Source: a virus. Taken from it: 30,308 nucleotides of DNA. The first letter of the stretch is position 1. Each line of letters begins with the position of its first letter. Positions 15,512 through 21,882 of the stretch are shown piece by piece. Under the pieces are notes generated by a model, which was not told where the DNA came from, made no database searches, and saw nothing but the letters and a program-made list of their open reading frames with translations. The DNA lies in the IMG/VR virus record IMGVR_UViG_3300031629_000045, positions 1 through 30,308 of that record. One strand, 5' to 3'. The position numbers and the translations under genes are program-made.

Positions 15512-16020
15512 GAAAACGTCCCGATATGAAGACCACTAAAAAACAGATAGTTGATTGGGGTGACAGAAATATTGATGAGTGCGACTATCCAGTAGATGCG
15601 TCAGAGATGGACACTCATTGTTGGCGTTGTGGATATGAAAGAAAAACTGAACGAGCTCATATTGTACACTGGGCCCAGTCGGGTTACGATCCACAGTATG
15701 ATGCCCCTAAATATTATAGACTGCTTTGCGCACTTTGTCACGAAGAAGCCCCTAATGTTAATGACGAGGAAGAAATGGATGATTGGATAAAATCTTCGGC
15801 CAAAGTATATAATGAGCACTATATGTATAATGTATACTGGAAGGTTAGAGATAAAATCACCGAAATATACAACAGTACAGGTCGCCACGGGTTCAATGCA
15901 ACAAACAAGTCAACCGAAAAGTGGATGCTAAAAGAATTTCAGAAGTGGGAAAAAGAAGAAGAAGATAGAATGATCGAAAAATATATGAAACTATGTGTTG
16001 ACAAAGGTGTCGAACCGTAG
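15508..16020 (+). CDS. HNH-type zinc endonuclease-like protein
   Basis: The 170-residue product has a zinc-stabilised HNH core: CWRC (Cys38, Cys41), RAHIVHW (His51), and LLCALCHEEAPN (Cys74, Cys77, His78). The arrangement CxxC..H..CxxCH is that of McrA/HNH nucleases; the rest is a charged helical tail. It could be a homing nuclease beside the ligase gene or a DNA-processing enzyme. GGGAG lies ahead of the ATG, and the start overlaps the ligase stop. The last ~8 codons contain the promoter of the next gene. Confidence 0.75.
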   Translation: MRKRPDMKTTKKQIVDWGDRNIDECDYPVDASEMDTHCWRCGYERKTERAHIVHWAQSGYDPQYDAPKYYRLLCALCHEEAPNVNDEEEMDDWIKSSAKVYNEHYMYNVYWKVRDKITEIYNSTGRHGFNATNKSTEKWMLKEFQKWEKEEEDRMIEKYMKLCVDKGVEP

Positions 16021-16026
16021 TATACT
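15998..16026 (+). promoter_or_regulatory. Sigma70-like promoter embedded in the end of the HNH gene
   Basis: TTGACA (15998-16003), 17 bases, TATACT (16021-16026). The -35 box and the whole spacer are coding sequence for the C-terminus of the HNH protein (..CVDKGVEP). Confidence 0.85.
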
Positions 16027-16056
16027 AACCGTATAAATTAAATAAAGGAATATATT

Positions 16057-16299
16057 ATGACAAACTCAATAAATTACATCACCACCGGCCGTCCTCCTGA
16101 ATCCACTATAGTCTGGAAACCAAAGTTACATTCAATCAACCACTTTGACTTTGATAAGTTTAAAGAAAGAGTTACAGAATTAAAAGCAGAAGGTAATAAG
16201 AAGGGCTTGAAAATATTGGAAAAAAATGTCAGAAAGGTATGTAAAGATAACCCAAATATGTTTGATGATTTTTTAACCGAATTATTAAGAGATTCGTAA
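16057..16299 (+). CDS. Small unknown protein
   Basis: The product has 80 residues, beginning MTNSINYITTGRPPES, with a Lys/Glu-rich helical second half (FDKFKERVTELKAEGNKKG). AAAGGA lies ahead of the ATG, and a dedicated promoter sits just upstream, suggesting it is made early or in the middle phase. There is no membrane segment or metal site. No family recognised. Confidence 0.7.
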   Translation: MTNSINYITTGRPPESTIVWKPKLHSINHFDFDKFKERVTELKAEGNKKGLKILEKNVRKVCKDNPNMFDDFLTELLRDS

Positions 16300-16383
16300 A
16301 AGACTATATAGTACCAAAGAATATAGTTGAAATAAAACTGCAATGATAGATAATAACATCTGTCAAAATTTAGGAGAAGTACT

Positions 16384-16527
16384 ATGTGGGCACTCATATT
16401 AATCGCTTTAGTTATTGGCTCAGCCAGCAATAAGCAACTAACAGAAAAATGTGAGCAAGAAGTTAAAGACAATATTGCAGATAGCATGTACGAGTGTACT
16501 AGTTACTACCGTAATAGGTTGAAATAA
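16384..16527 (+). CDS. Small exported or membrane-anchored peptide
   Basis: The 47-residue product has AGGAG about eight bases ahead of its ATG. Residues 2-14 are hydrophobic (WALILIALVIGSA), a possible signal peptide or anchor, followed by a polar segment with two cysteines (KCEQEV, YECTSYY) that could form a disulphide in the periplasm. It lies in the 616-base stretch between 16299 and 16915 that otherwise has no long genes. No family recognised. Confidence 0.6.
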   Translation: MWALILIALVIGSASNKQLTEKCEQEVKDNIADSMYECTSYYRNRLK

Positions 16528-16573
16528 ACGATTCCGAAAGGAAGGTAAATTATCTTGCGAAGAAGAGTAAAGG

Positions 16574-16581
16574 TATAAATA
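16574..16581 (+). promoter_or_regulatory. T4-type late promoter (TATAAATA)
   Basis: An exact match to the T4 late -10 consensus, with no -35 box at the expected place. The next start codons, ATG at 16585 and 16588, are three and six bases downstream, so the late message would be essentially leaderless. Confidence 0.65.
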
Positions 16582-16584
16582 GAT

Positions 16585-16746
16585 ATGATGAATAAGTATT
16601 GGAGAATTTGGGCTAAGAGTATAGGCGAAAAGGCCGGTTCCTCCGATAAAGAAGCAGATGCAATTGCAGTGGTAAGAACCATAATAGTTTTGGTTAATTT
16701 TACCACCTGCTTTTTCATAATGTGTGGTGTAATACACAATTGGTAG
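16585..16746 (+). CDS. Small conserved phage membrane protein
   Basis: The 53-residue product starts MMNKYWRIWAKSIGEKAG, then a short acidic linker (SSDKEADAIA), then one membrane helix (TIIVLVNFTTCFFIMCGVI), ending HNW. I recognise this layout (KYWRIWAKSxGEKA..DKEAD..membrane helix..HW) from a small protein conserved in marine T4-like phages. It should sit in the inner membrane with its basic aromatic N-terminus inside. Function unknown. It has no Shine-Dalgarno sequence and directly follows a late promoter. Confidence 0.75.
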   Translation: MMNKYWRIWAKSIGEKAGSSDKEADAIAVVRTIIVLVNFTTCFFIMCGVIHNW

Positions 16747-16768
16747 TAAGAACCAGAAGACTGTAACA

Positions 16769-16912
16769 ATGAAGACAATACCAAAGACAAGATATCATCG
16801 AGTCCTCTTTAGCCAGGACAGTCCGTATAAGCGGCATAATGTCGTGCCCGATAAAAAGAAAGTTATTCCACGAAAGAGAAAGAATGGCAATATAAATAGT
16901 ATAGAGGGTTAA
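16769..16912 (+). CDS. Small basic conserved phage protein
   Basis: The 47-residue product is very basic, with the motif YHRVLFSQDSPYK near the N-terminus and a Lys/Arg-rich tail (DKKKVIPRKRKNG). The pattern RVLF.QDSPYK followed by basic residues recalls small proteins in the late region of marine T4-like phages. It may bind nucleic acid or phospholipid. The late promoter of the next gene lies inside its last codons. No obvious Shine-Dalgarno sequence. Confidence 0.6.
   Translation: MKTIPKTRYHRVLFSQDSPYKRHNVVPDKKKVIPRKRKNGNINSIEG
16891..16898 (+). promoter_or_regulatory. T4-type late promoter (TATAAATA)
   Basis: An exact late consensus 17 bases before the ATG at 16915, with a GAGGG ribosome-binding site between. 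It is well placed to drive the virion-type genes that follow. Confidence 0.7.
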
Positions 16913-16914
16913 CT

Positions 16915-17178
16915 ATGGCAGATTTATTAGACTTTGATTTCGGCTTCACTGCCGTAGATGAGAACGAATTAGAAGCAGTTCAGAAAGTAACATCTGAAGC
17001 GTCTTCAGCATCTGCAGATGCATATGAAGCAGAAGAGAAATTGAACAAACTATATAACGCTATACTACCTCTCTTAACAAATTTAAAAAAGAATCCAGAG
17101 AAAGAATATATACTCTGGCCAAACCGTGTAGAGAAGATCGAGCAGTTTGAGAATTTAATTACGGGAATTATAAAATAA
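16915..17178 (+). CDS. Conserved T4-like marine phage protein, probably late
   Basis: The product has 87 residues: an acidic/aromatic N-terminus (MADLLDFDFGFTAVDENEL), a Ser/Ala-rich helix, and a C-terminal KNPEKEYILWPNRVEKIEQFE block. I remember this block from a family near tail or structural genes in marine T4-like phages. It is probably a small structural or assembly protein. It follows a late promoter with a GAGGG ribosome-binding site, and its stop overlaps the next start (TAATG). Confidence 0.75.
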   Translation: MADLLDFDFGFTAVDENELEAVQKVTSEASSASADAYEAEEKLNKLYNAILPLLTNLKKNPEKEYILWPNRVEKIEQFENLITGIIK

Positions 17179-17636
17179 TGGCATTACAAACGTCCGGACA
17201 AATAACATTAAGTCAAGTGCAAAGTGAATTTGGAGGTAGTAATCCTATTTCACTTAAAGAATACTATAGAAATGGCGGCCTTGTACCTTCAACAATAACA
17301 ACAGGAACTGCCGCGGGTGCTTGGTCAACGTACTATGGCAACACCACTACTTACTATTGGCGGGTCATTGGTAGCCAAATAATTAGGTGGGCCAATGTGA
17401 ATGTATATAATAGCTACACAACGGGCGATTCCATTACGATAGGTAACTATGAGTACCAAAGACAGGCAACAGCTTTTTCTACTATCGCTGGAGGTAAGGC
17501 TGAGCCTTCAACCTACTACTACAGAGTGCGAAGGCGTACCAAATCAACACTAGTGACCACAACTGTTAACTCTAACATTCCAGTATCTCCCAACCAGATA
17601 ACATTGAAGACTATGTACGGTGGAAGAAATACATGA
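17178..17636 (+). CDS. Putative phage tail/fibre structural protein
   Basis: The product has 152 residues and opens MALQTSGQITLSQVQSEFGGSNPI, with the SLKEYYRNGG continuation that I associate with virion proteins (tail fibre or tip domains) of marine phages. The rest is rich in Thr, Ser, Tyr and Gly, with many short beta stretches, and ends ITLKTMYGGRNT. It is likely surface-exposed in the virion and may contribute to host binding. It is coupled to both neighbours by short overlaps. Confidence 0.7.
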   Translation: MALQTSGQITLSQVQSEFGGSNPISLKEYYRNGGLVPSTITTGTAAGAWSTYYGNTTTYYWRVIGSQIIRWANVNVYNSYTTGDSITIGNYEYQRQATAFSTIAGGKAEPSTYYYRVRRRTKSTLVTTTVNSNIPVSPNQITLKTMYGGRNT

Positions 17637-18175
17637 TTACCGTAACTAAGTGTACCGAACTCCCCGATAGTTTTGACTCATTGGTTGATCAGTCTTTTGA
17701 ATACTTGGAGACTGGAACTACTATTGATTGGAGATACATGGGAAATCCCGAAAGCGATTCTGCCAAGAAGGAGAAGCTTCGGGAGGTTTACCAAAATAAT
17801 ATGGATAGTCCCTACTCTGTTGTGGCATGTTGGCAAAAGGATGGGGTGGACGTTCACATTGGGGCTGGTGTTATACACCCCGAAGATGATCGTTACATAC
17901 AATGGAACTATGGCGTGTTTGGTAAAGATGCTACAGGCAGCAAGAACTTTTTGCACGACGAAGAGTATGTAGAAAAGACTGCGGAGTTTGTTAGAGATAC
18001 TCTAGGCTTGGATGGCTACTCAGTAAGTTGTCAAAGAGGCGGAAGTATCTATAACTACCACGTTGCAAGAGCGGATATTTTTGATGGGATTGAGCTGGTT
18101 GATGTGAAATATCACGGGACGGAAGATGCTCCCGAGGTGACCATCGCAACTATAAAATACAGGTATCTGGACTAA
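17633..18175 (+). CDS. Unknown protein beside the fibre-like gene
   Basis: The product has 180 residues, acidic and of mixed alpha/beta character. Segments such as YSVVACWQKDGVDVHIGAGVI and EYVEKTAEFVRDTLGLDGYSVSC loosely resemble a GNAT-like fold, but no acetyl-CoA loop is convincing. Because it overlaps the fibre-like gene by four bases and precedes the endolysin, it may be a fibre chaperone or modifying enzyme. That is inference from position only. Confidence 0.65.
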   Translation: MITVTKCTELPDSFDSLVDQSFEYLETGTTIDWRYMGNPESDSAKKEKLREVYQNNMDSPYSVVACWQKDGVDVHIGAGVIHPEDDRYIQWNYGVFGKDATGSKNFLHDEEYVEKTAEFVRDTLGLDGYSVSCQRGGSIYNYHVARADIFDGIELVDVKYHGTEDAPEVTIATIKYRYLD

Positions 18176-18205
18176 CAATACAAATTTAAGGAAAGGGATA
18201 ATACA

Positions 18206-18670
18206 ATGTTTTGGAATAAAGATACCGATATTGATGTAGATCAGTTAAGAGAAACACTAACGATTGATGAGGGTCTAGTAAATGAAATTTATGAAGACCA
18301 TCTGGGCTACGCAACTTTCGGAATAGGCCACTTGGTCCTTGAATCCGATCCAGAGTTTGGCCAAGATGTGGGAACCCCAGTCACGGAAGAAAGAACAATT
18401 GAATGCTTCGAGCACGATGTACAGTCAGTACTCAAAGACTGTAAGAAGTTGCATGAAGGGTGGGACGGATACCCACAAGAAGTAAAACAAGTTATTGCGA
18501 ACATGATGTTCAATATGGGACTTACGCGCTTGAGTAAATTTAATAAGCACAACGCAGCGCTGCAGAGTGGTGATTGGAATGGAGCTGCGGTAGAAGGCAG
18601 AGATAGTAGATGGCACAAACAAGTAACGAACAGAGCAGAAAGATTAATGGAACGATTAGAGAAACTTTAA
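18206..18670 (+). CDS. Endolysin, T4-lysozyme-type (GH24)
   Basis: The 154-residue enzyme cleaves peptidoglycan glycan strands to release progeny. The catalytic triad of T4 lysozyme is exactly conserved with an offset of 11 residues: Glu22 (TIDEGL), Asp31 (IYEDHLGY) and Thr37 (YATFGIGH), corresponding to E11, D20 and T26. There is no signal peptide, so it needs a holin; two holin-like genes follow at 19096 and 19389. The spanin pair is 16 kb upstream, so lysis functions are split. There is an AAGGAAAGGG ribosome-binding region ahead of the ATG. Confidence 0.95.
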   Translation: MFWNKDTDIDVDQLRETLTIDEGLVNEIYEDHLGYATFGIGHLVLESDPEFGQDVGTPVTEERTIECFEHDVQSVLKDCKKLHEGWDGYPQEVKQVIANMMFNMGLTRLSKFNKHNAALQSGDWNGAAVEGRDSRWHKQVTNRAERLMERLEKL

Positions 18671-18801
18671 AGGTAGAATCTAATATTCCACAAGATAAAC
18701 ATAAATATAAAGGTTGGTTTTGGTGCGACGAAAAGGTCGGACTTTACAGATATTCTGACTGGCACAAAAGTTTAACCGAACTAAATACAGTTAGTTCATA
18801 G
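18610..18801 (+). CDS. Small unknown protein overlapping the endolysin end
   Basis: The frame is 63 residues and overlaps the endolysin gene by 61 bases in another frame. Its non-overlapping part reads like real protein, with an aromatic core (YKGWFWCDEKVGLYRYSDWH), and otherwise the gap from 18670 to 18810 would be empty. There is no good Shine-Dalgarno sequence at 18610, so the exact start is unsure. No family recognised. Confidence 0.5.
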   Translation: MAQTSNEQSRKINGTIRETLKVESNIPQDKHKYKGWFWCDEKVGLYRYSDWHKSLTELNTVSS

Positions 18802-18809
18802 GAGAAGAA

Positions 18810-19058
18810 ATGTCACAGGTAATAAATTTAAAAGGTGCTGAAGGTAATTTAGTCAGTGATAGTAATGTTGGTTTTGCCACATTAGTACGAGTGTTGAACA
18901 ACAAAACAAGTGTTCAAGTTATCACTCAGAAGGCTGCAGGTGGAGCAGTACTAGCTAACGTAACCCTGGCCGCTGGTGAAGTACTATATATTAAGAAGGC
19001 ACCATCAGATACTTTACTCGGTCTTGTAACTTCTTTAGCAGTAGCAGTAGCACAGTAA
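18810..19058 (+). CDS. Small conserved virion-type protein
   Basis: The product has 82 residues, Val/Ala/Leu-rich and beta-structured (MSQVINLKGAEGNLVSDSNV, then VTLAAGEVLYIKKAPSDTL). I recall close relatives in the late regions of marine T4-like phages, probably small structural or decoration proteins. AGGAGA lies ahead of the ATG. A large inverted repeat containing a late promoter follows its stop. Confidence 0.7.
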   Translation: MSQVINLKGAEGNLVSDSNVGFATLVRVLNNKTSVQVITQKAAGGAVLANVTLAAGEVLYIKKAPSDTLLGLVTSLAVAVAQ

Positions 19059-19070
19059 TTACCCATCTTA

Positions 19071-19101
19071 GGTCATACATGTTATAAATACATGTATGAC
19101 C
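19071..19101. repeat. Perfect 12-7-12 inverted repeat covering a late promoter and a start codon
   Basis: GGTCATACATGT (19071-19082) is the exact reverse complement of ACATGTATGACC (19090-19101); the loop is TATAAAT. As RNA made from upstream, it would fold into a stable hairpin that buries the ATG at 19096. As DNA, its centre is a T4-type late promoter. There is no T-run after it, so it is not an ordinary terminator. Confidence 0.8.
19083..19090 (+). promoter_or_regulatory. T4-type late promoter (TATAAATA) in a hairpin loop
   Basis: An exact late consensus, five bases ahead of the ATG at 19096. Transcription would start at about the start codon and so omit the left arm of the hairpin. It is the only promoter I see for the whole curli-like operon. 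Confidence 0.6.
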
Positions 19102-19392
19102 GAAATCTTTGAAATAATTGCGCAGGTCGGTGCCCCCATTGCTGGGGCCTTTGCCATGGGCGCTTTTATTTTCCTCATTATTAAACAAATATTAGAAGGT
19201 CTGATTGATAAGATTAAGACCCTCACTATGTTTTGTGAATCCTTAGAAAACCGAGCCAGAACAATGGCTAATGAAATGATCAAGATTGATATGTTGGTCA
19301 GTTCAGCTTTAGAATTAAGACCCGACATAGAAAGAGTTGCACGAGCAGAGAACTTTGTTGAAGATGGCAAAGTTGATGTACGGAGAGATTGA
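19096..19392 (+). CDS. Small membrane protein, holin-like
   Basis: The 98-residue product has an N-terminal membrane helix (VGAPIAGAFAMGAFIFLIIKQI) and a helical cytoplasmic or periplasmic tail (MFCESLENRARTMANEMIKIDM). The layout, one membrane helix near the N-terminus then a charged coil, recalls BhlA/UviB-type holins, and the endolysin lies just upstream. The next gene has the same design, so the two look like paralogues. A role in curli-like export cannot be excluded, because it heads that operon. No Shine-Dalgarno sequence is present; translation is probably from a leaderless late message. Confidence 0.6.
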   Translation: MTEIFEIIAQVGAPIAGAFAMGAFIFLIIKQILEGLIDKIKTLTMFCESLENRARTMANEMIKIDMLVSSALELRPDIERVARAENFVEDGKVDVRRD

Positions 19393-19667
19393 TGGAAGAA
19401 GCTAATGTATTAGTAGAGGGTATACAACAATATGGTTTCCCTATAGTTGCCTGTGTGGGCTTTGGCTATTTTCTATTCTATATCTGGAAATTCATTAGTA
19501 ACAATATAGAACCAGAGTTAGCAAAAATGCATTTTGCACTTATTAGAGTTATTGATAGAATACGAATGCTCGATCAAGACTTAATTAGATTACAGCAAAA
19601 AGTGAATGTAGTGTTAGAGTATAAAGAAAATGAGAAAAAGAAAAGTGAAAGTGAGAATGAAAAGTAA
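19389..19667 (+). CDS. Small membrane protein, holin-like, paralogue-like to the preceding gene
   Basis: The 92-residue product has one N-terminal membrane helix (YGFPIVACVGFGYFLFYIWKFI), then a coiled coil (RVIDRIRMLDQDLIRLQQKVNVVL) and a Lys/Glu tail. The Q-x-G-x-P-I at the start of the helix is shared with the preceding protein (QVGAPI / QYGFPI). I recall this pair upstream of csgG-like genes in other marine phages. Holin or antiholin is a fair guess; a partner of the curli exporter is the alternative. It overlaps the preceding gene by four bases. Confidence 0.6.
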   Translation: MMEEANVLVEGIQQYGFPIVACVGFGYFLFYIWKFISNNIEPELAKMHFALIRVIDRIRMLDQDLIRLQQKVNVVLEYKENEKKKSESENEK

Positions 19668-20145
19668 AATAACAGGAACCAATTTAGGCATACTAGTAAT
19701 AGCCTTATATTTTGTATCACAAGCAGTCTTGGCCGATGGTATAGTATTTAAGTTTAAGAGTCCGTCATTTAGTGGCCAAGGCGCTTCTGCCCACTATTTA
19801 ACTATTGAGAACCAAGAGAAGTCACGAAAAGACAAGATACAGGAAGATGTGCAAGCTGCCATAGAGAAAGCAGAAAGAGAAGCTAATAACACAACCCAAG
19901 CTAAGTTTTTAAGGAACTTAGAGAGTAGAATATACGCACAGATTGCTAAACAGTTAGTTGATAATATGTTTGGTAATACTGAAAGCTCTACTGAAGGATT
20001 CTTTGAAATAGAGGGTAACTCTATTACTTATGAAACTATTATAGGCGCTGGCTCTGATGGAACGGACATCATTAGAATAACGGTACTTAGTGATGATGGA
20101 ACTACTACTACACTCGATGTTCCCGTCGGTTCGGGTTCGTTCTAA
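19657..20145 (+). CDS. CsgF-like curli assembly factor
   Basis: CsgF binds the CsgG pore on the outer face of the outer membrane and couples secretion to nucleation. From the ATG at 19657 the 162-residue product has a normal signal peptide (LGILVIALYFVSQAVLA, cleaved near residue 26), then the CsgF hallmark FKFKSPSFSG (E. coli: FQFRNPNFGG), a helix (FLRNLESRIYAQIAKQLVDNMF), and a beta C-terminus with TTTLDVPVGSGSF. The longer frame from 19630 adds nine very basic residues and is less likely. CsgF sits directly before CsgG as in csgDEFG. CsgE is not seen. Confidence 0.85.
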   Translation: MKSKITGTNLGILVIALYFVSQAVLADGIVFKFKSPSFSGQGASAHYLTIENQEKSRKDKIQEDVQAAIEKAEREANNTTQAKFLRNLESRIYAQIAKQLVDNMFGNTESSTEGFFEIEGNSITYETIIGAGSDGTDIIRITVLSDDGTTTTLDVPVGSGSF

Positions 20146-21038
20146 TGCGTTTGGGGTATGTGGCATTTCTGCTATTATTAACAGGATGTGCTGGTATACC
20201 TTCAGTAGAGGATAGTTGTACTACAAAATTTATGACAGCCTTTGGAGAATGTTTAGAAGAGGCTGAGGTAGTGACATTACCAGCTTCTGAAAGATTGTCT
20301 AATCTGCCAGCTGCAAAAGAAAGACCTATTGTTGCAGTTTACAGTTTTAAAGATTTAACAGGTCAAAGAAAGAGTAGGGAGAATCTTGCAGATTTCTCTA
20401 CCGCAGTGACACAAGGTGCAGAGGCATTTGTAATTGATGCATTAAAAACTGCAGGAAAGGGTACTTGGTTCCGAGTAGTAGAAAGAACTGGGTTGGATAA
20501 CTTAGTTAAAGAAAGACAGATTATCAGATCGGCGAGAGAAGAGTTTGAGAAAAAAACAGAAGATAAGAAGCTGCAGCCATTACTCTTTGCTGGTATTATA
20601 ATTGATGGTGGTATTATAGGATATGATTCCAACATCAGAAGTGGTGGACGGGGTGCAAGATACTTAGGTATTGGTTCATCTGTCAAGTATAAGAGGGATT
20701 CAGTAATCATAAGTTTAAGGGCAACCTCAACTCTTACTGGTGAAATTTTATTGAACGTACAGACTAAAAAATCTATCTTGTCTGTAGGTGGTGGTTATGA
20801 TGTGTTTCGATTTGTTGATATGGATACTAAATTAATCGAAATTGAAGATGGTAGTAGTTTTAACGAGAGCGTTACTTATGCAACACGTGCAGCAATCGAA
20901 GAAGCAGTACTAGAGTTAATATACCAAGGCCACGATAGAGGTTACTGGGTAATAAAGGATGGTCATCGACACCCCCATCAGCACGATGGTACAAACGAAG
21001 GACATCCGACAAAAGGAGAAGAGGATGAACATGAATAA
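20145..21038 (+). CDS. CsgG-like curli secretion channel lipoprotein
   Basis: CsgG forms a nonameric outer-membrane pore that secretes curlin subunits. The 297-residue product has a lipobox (LLLTGC, Cys15) and the CsgG domain: VYSFKDLTGQRK, FSTAVTQGAEAFVIDAL, VVERTGLDNLVKERQIIRSA, IIDGGIIGYDSN, GARYLGIGSS, STLTGEIL, and YDVFRFVD, each aligning with E. coli CsgG blocks. It ends with a His/Asp/Glu-rich tail (GHRHPHQHDG..) that E. coli CsgG lacks. It follows the CsgF-like gene with a one-base overlap and overlaps the curlin-like gene by 14 bases. Confidence 0.93.
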   Translation: MRLGYVAFLLLLTGCAGIPSVEDSCTTKFMTAFGECLEEAEVVTLPASERLSNLPAAKERPIVAVYSFKDLTGQRKSRENLADFSTAVTQGAEAFVIDALKTAGKGTWFRVVERTGLDNLVKERQIIRSAREEFEKKTEDKKLQPLLFAGIIIDGGIIGYDSNIRSGGRGARYLGIGSSVKYKRDSVIISLRATSTLTGEILLNVQTKKSILSVGGGYDVFRFVDMDTKLIEIEDGSSFNESVTYATRAAIEEAVLELIYQGHDRGYWVIKDGHRHPHQHDGTNEGHPTKGEEDEHE

Positions 21039-21882
21039 AAGTTACATTTTTGTGATGTTTGGTCTTATATCAATGTCTAATGCAATTGCAGGCGATGCGA
21101 ATGATAATGAAATATTTATTGAACAGTCTGGTAACAATGTTGAGCTTACTATTCAACAAATTGGTGCTGGTAACAAGTATGGTGGCGATAACTTTAGTGG
21201 AACGTCCATTGATATGACAATGACAGTTTCCGATTCATACTTGGATATATTACTTGATGGAGATTATAATAAAATGTTTGGTACTATGGACACTACTGGT
21301 TCTACTATCAACAACTTTATTACTGGCGATTATAACTTGTGGAACCAAAAGATAGGTGTGGCTAATACGGCTGACACAATGACAATCGATTCGGCTATAA
21401 CTGGTAGTACTAACACTATAGTATTCAGAGCAGGTAATGCTGACGATACTTATAATATATCTACACCATTATGGAATCAATCAAATCCAGAAGCATTCTG
21501 GACGGTAAGTGGTAGTGTTTGGTCGAGAACGGTTTCAGGACAAACTGCATATTGGGGTTCATGGACGCCAACTGAAGGATCTGCAGATAGTTTGAATATG
21601 GATTTAGATGTTGTCGGATCTGATAACACTTTAAATGTATTTGTTAATTCAACTAATGCTACATTCAATTGGGATGTAACTGGTTCAGATAACTGGATTC
21701 AAACCACAATGGAAGATGGTTCAGATAACAATCAAACTGTTGCAGTAACTGGTGATTACAACTTTATATTTGTAGGCCAAGACACTGGCTCAACTGTTGG
21801 GGTAACGAACAATGCAATACTTGATGCGACATTCAATACAACACATTCCGACATTAATATTATACAGTCTGACGCTAACTAG
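21025..21882 (+). CDS. Curlin-like repeat protein (candidate secreted amyloid subunit)
   Basis: The product is 285 residues from the ATG at 21025, six bases after AAGGAG. It has a signal peptide (IFVMFGLISMSNAIA). The mature part begins NEIFIEQSGNNVELTIQQIG, a close match to curlin repeats, and continues with G-[SD]-x-N turns roughly every 20 residues (GDYNKMF, GDYNLWNQ, GSTNTIVF, GSDNTLNVF, GSDNWIQ, GDYNFIFVGQ). It is longer and more degenerate than CsgA (151), with a Trp-rich insert near the middle (WTVSGSVWSRT). It lies directly after csgF and csgG homologues, so secretion through that pore is the natural reading. Confidence 0.75.
   Translation: MNMNKSYIFVMFGLISMSNAIAGDANDNEIFIEQSGNNVELTIQQIGAGNKYGGDNFSGTSIDMTMTVSDSYLDILLDGDYNKMFGTMDTTGSTINNFITGDYNLWNQKIGVANTADTMTIDSAITGSTNTIVFRAGNADDTYNISTPLWNQSNPEAFWTVSGSVWSRTVSGQTAYWGSWTPTEGSADSLNMDLDVVGSDNTLNVFVNSTNATFNWDVTGSDNWIQTTMEDGSDNNQTVAVTGDYNFIFVGQDTGSTVGVTNNAILDATFNTTHSDINIIQSDAN

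Noticed and set aside
16327-16354. TTGAAA with GATAAT ahead of the small gene at 16384
   Set aside because: Spacing is 16 bases and neither box has the extended features of the main promoter family; too weak to call.
16532-16543. TTCC-GAAA-GGAA mini-hairpin with a GNRA-like loop
   Set aside because: Only four base pairs and no conserved context; not enough for a structured RNA call.
16438-16790. Reverse-strand frames of about 95-100 codons across 16438-16790
   Set aside because: They lie opposite three plausible + strand small genes, have no ribosome-binding sites and would be the only reverse-strand genes in the window.
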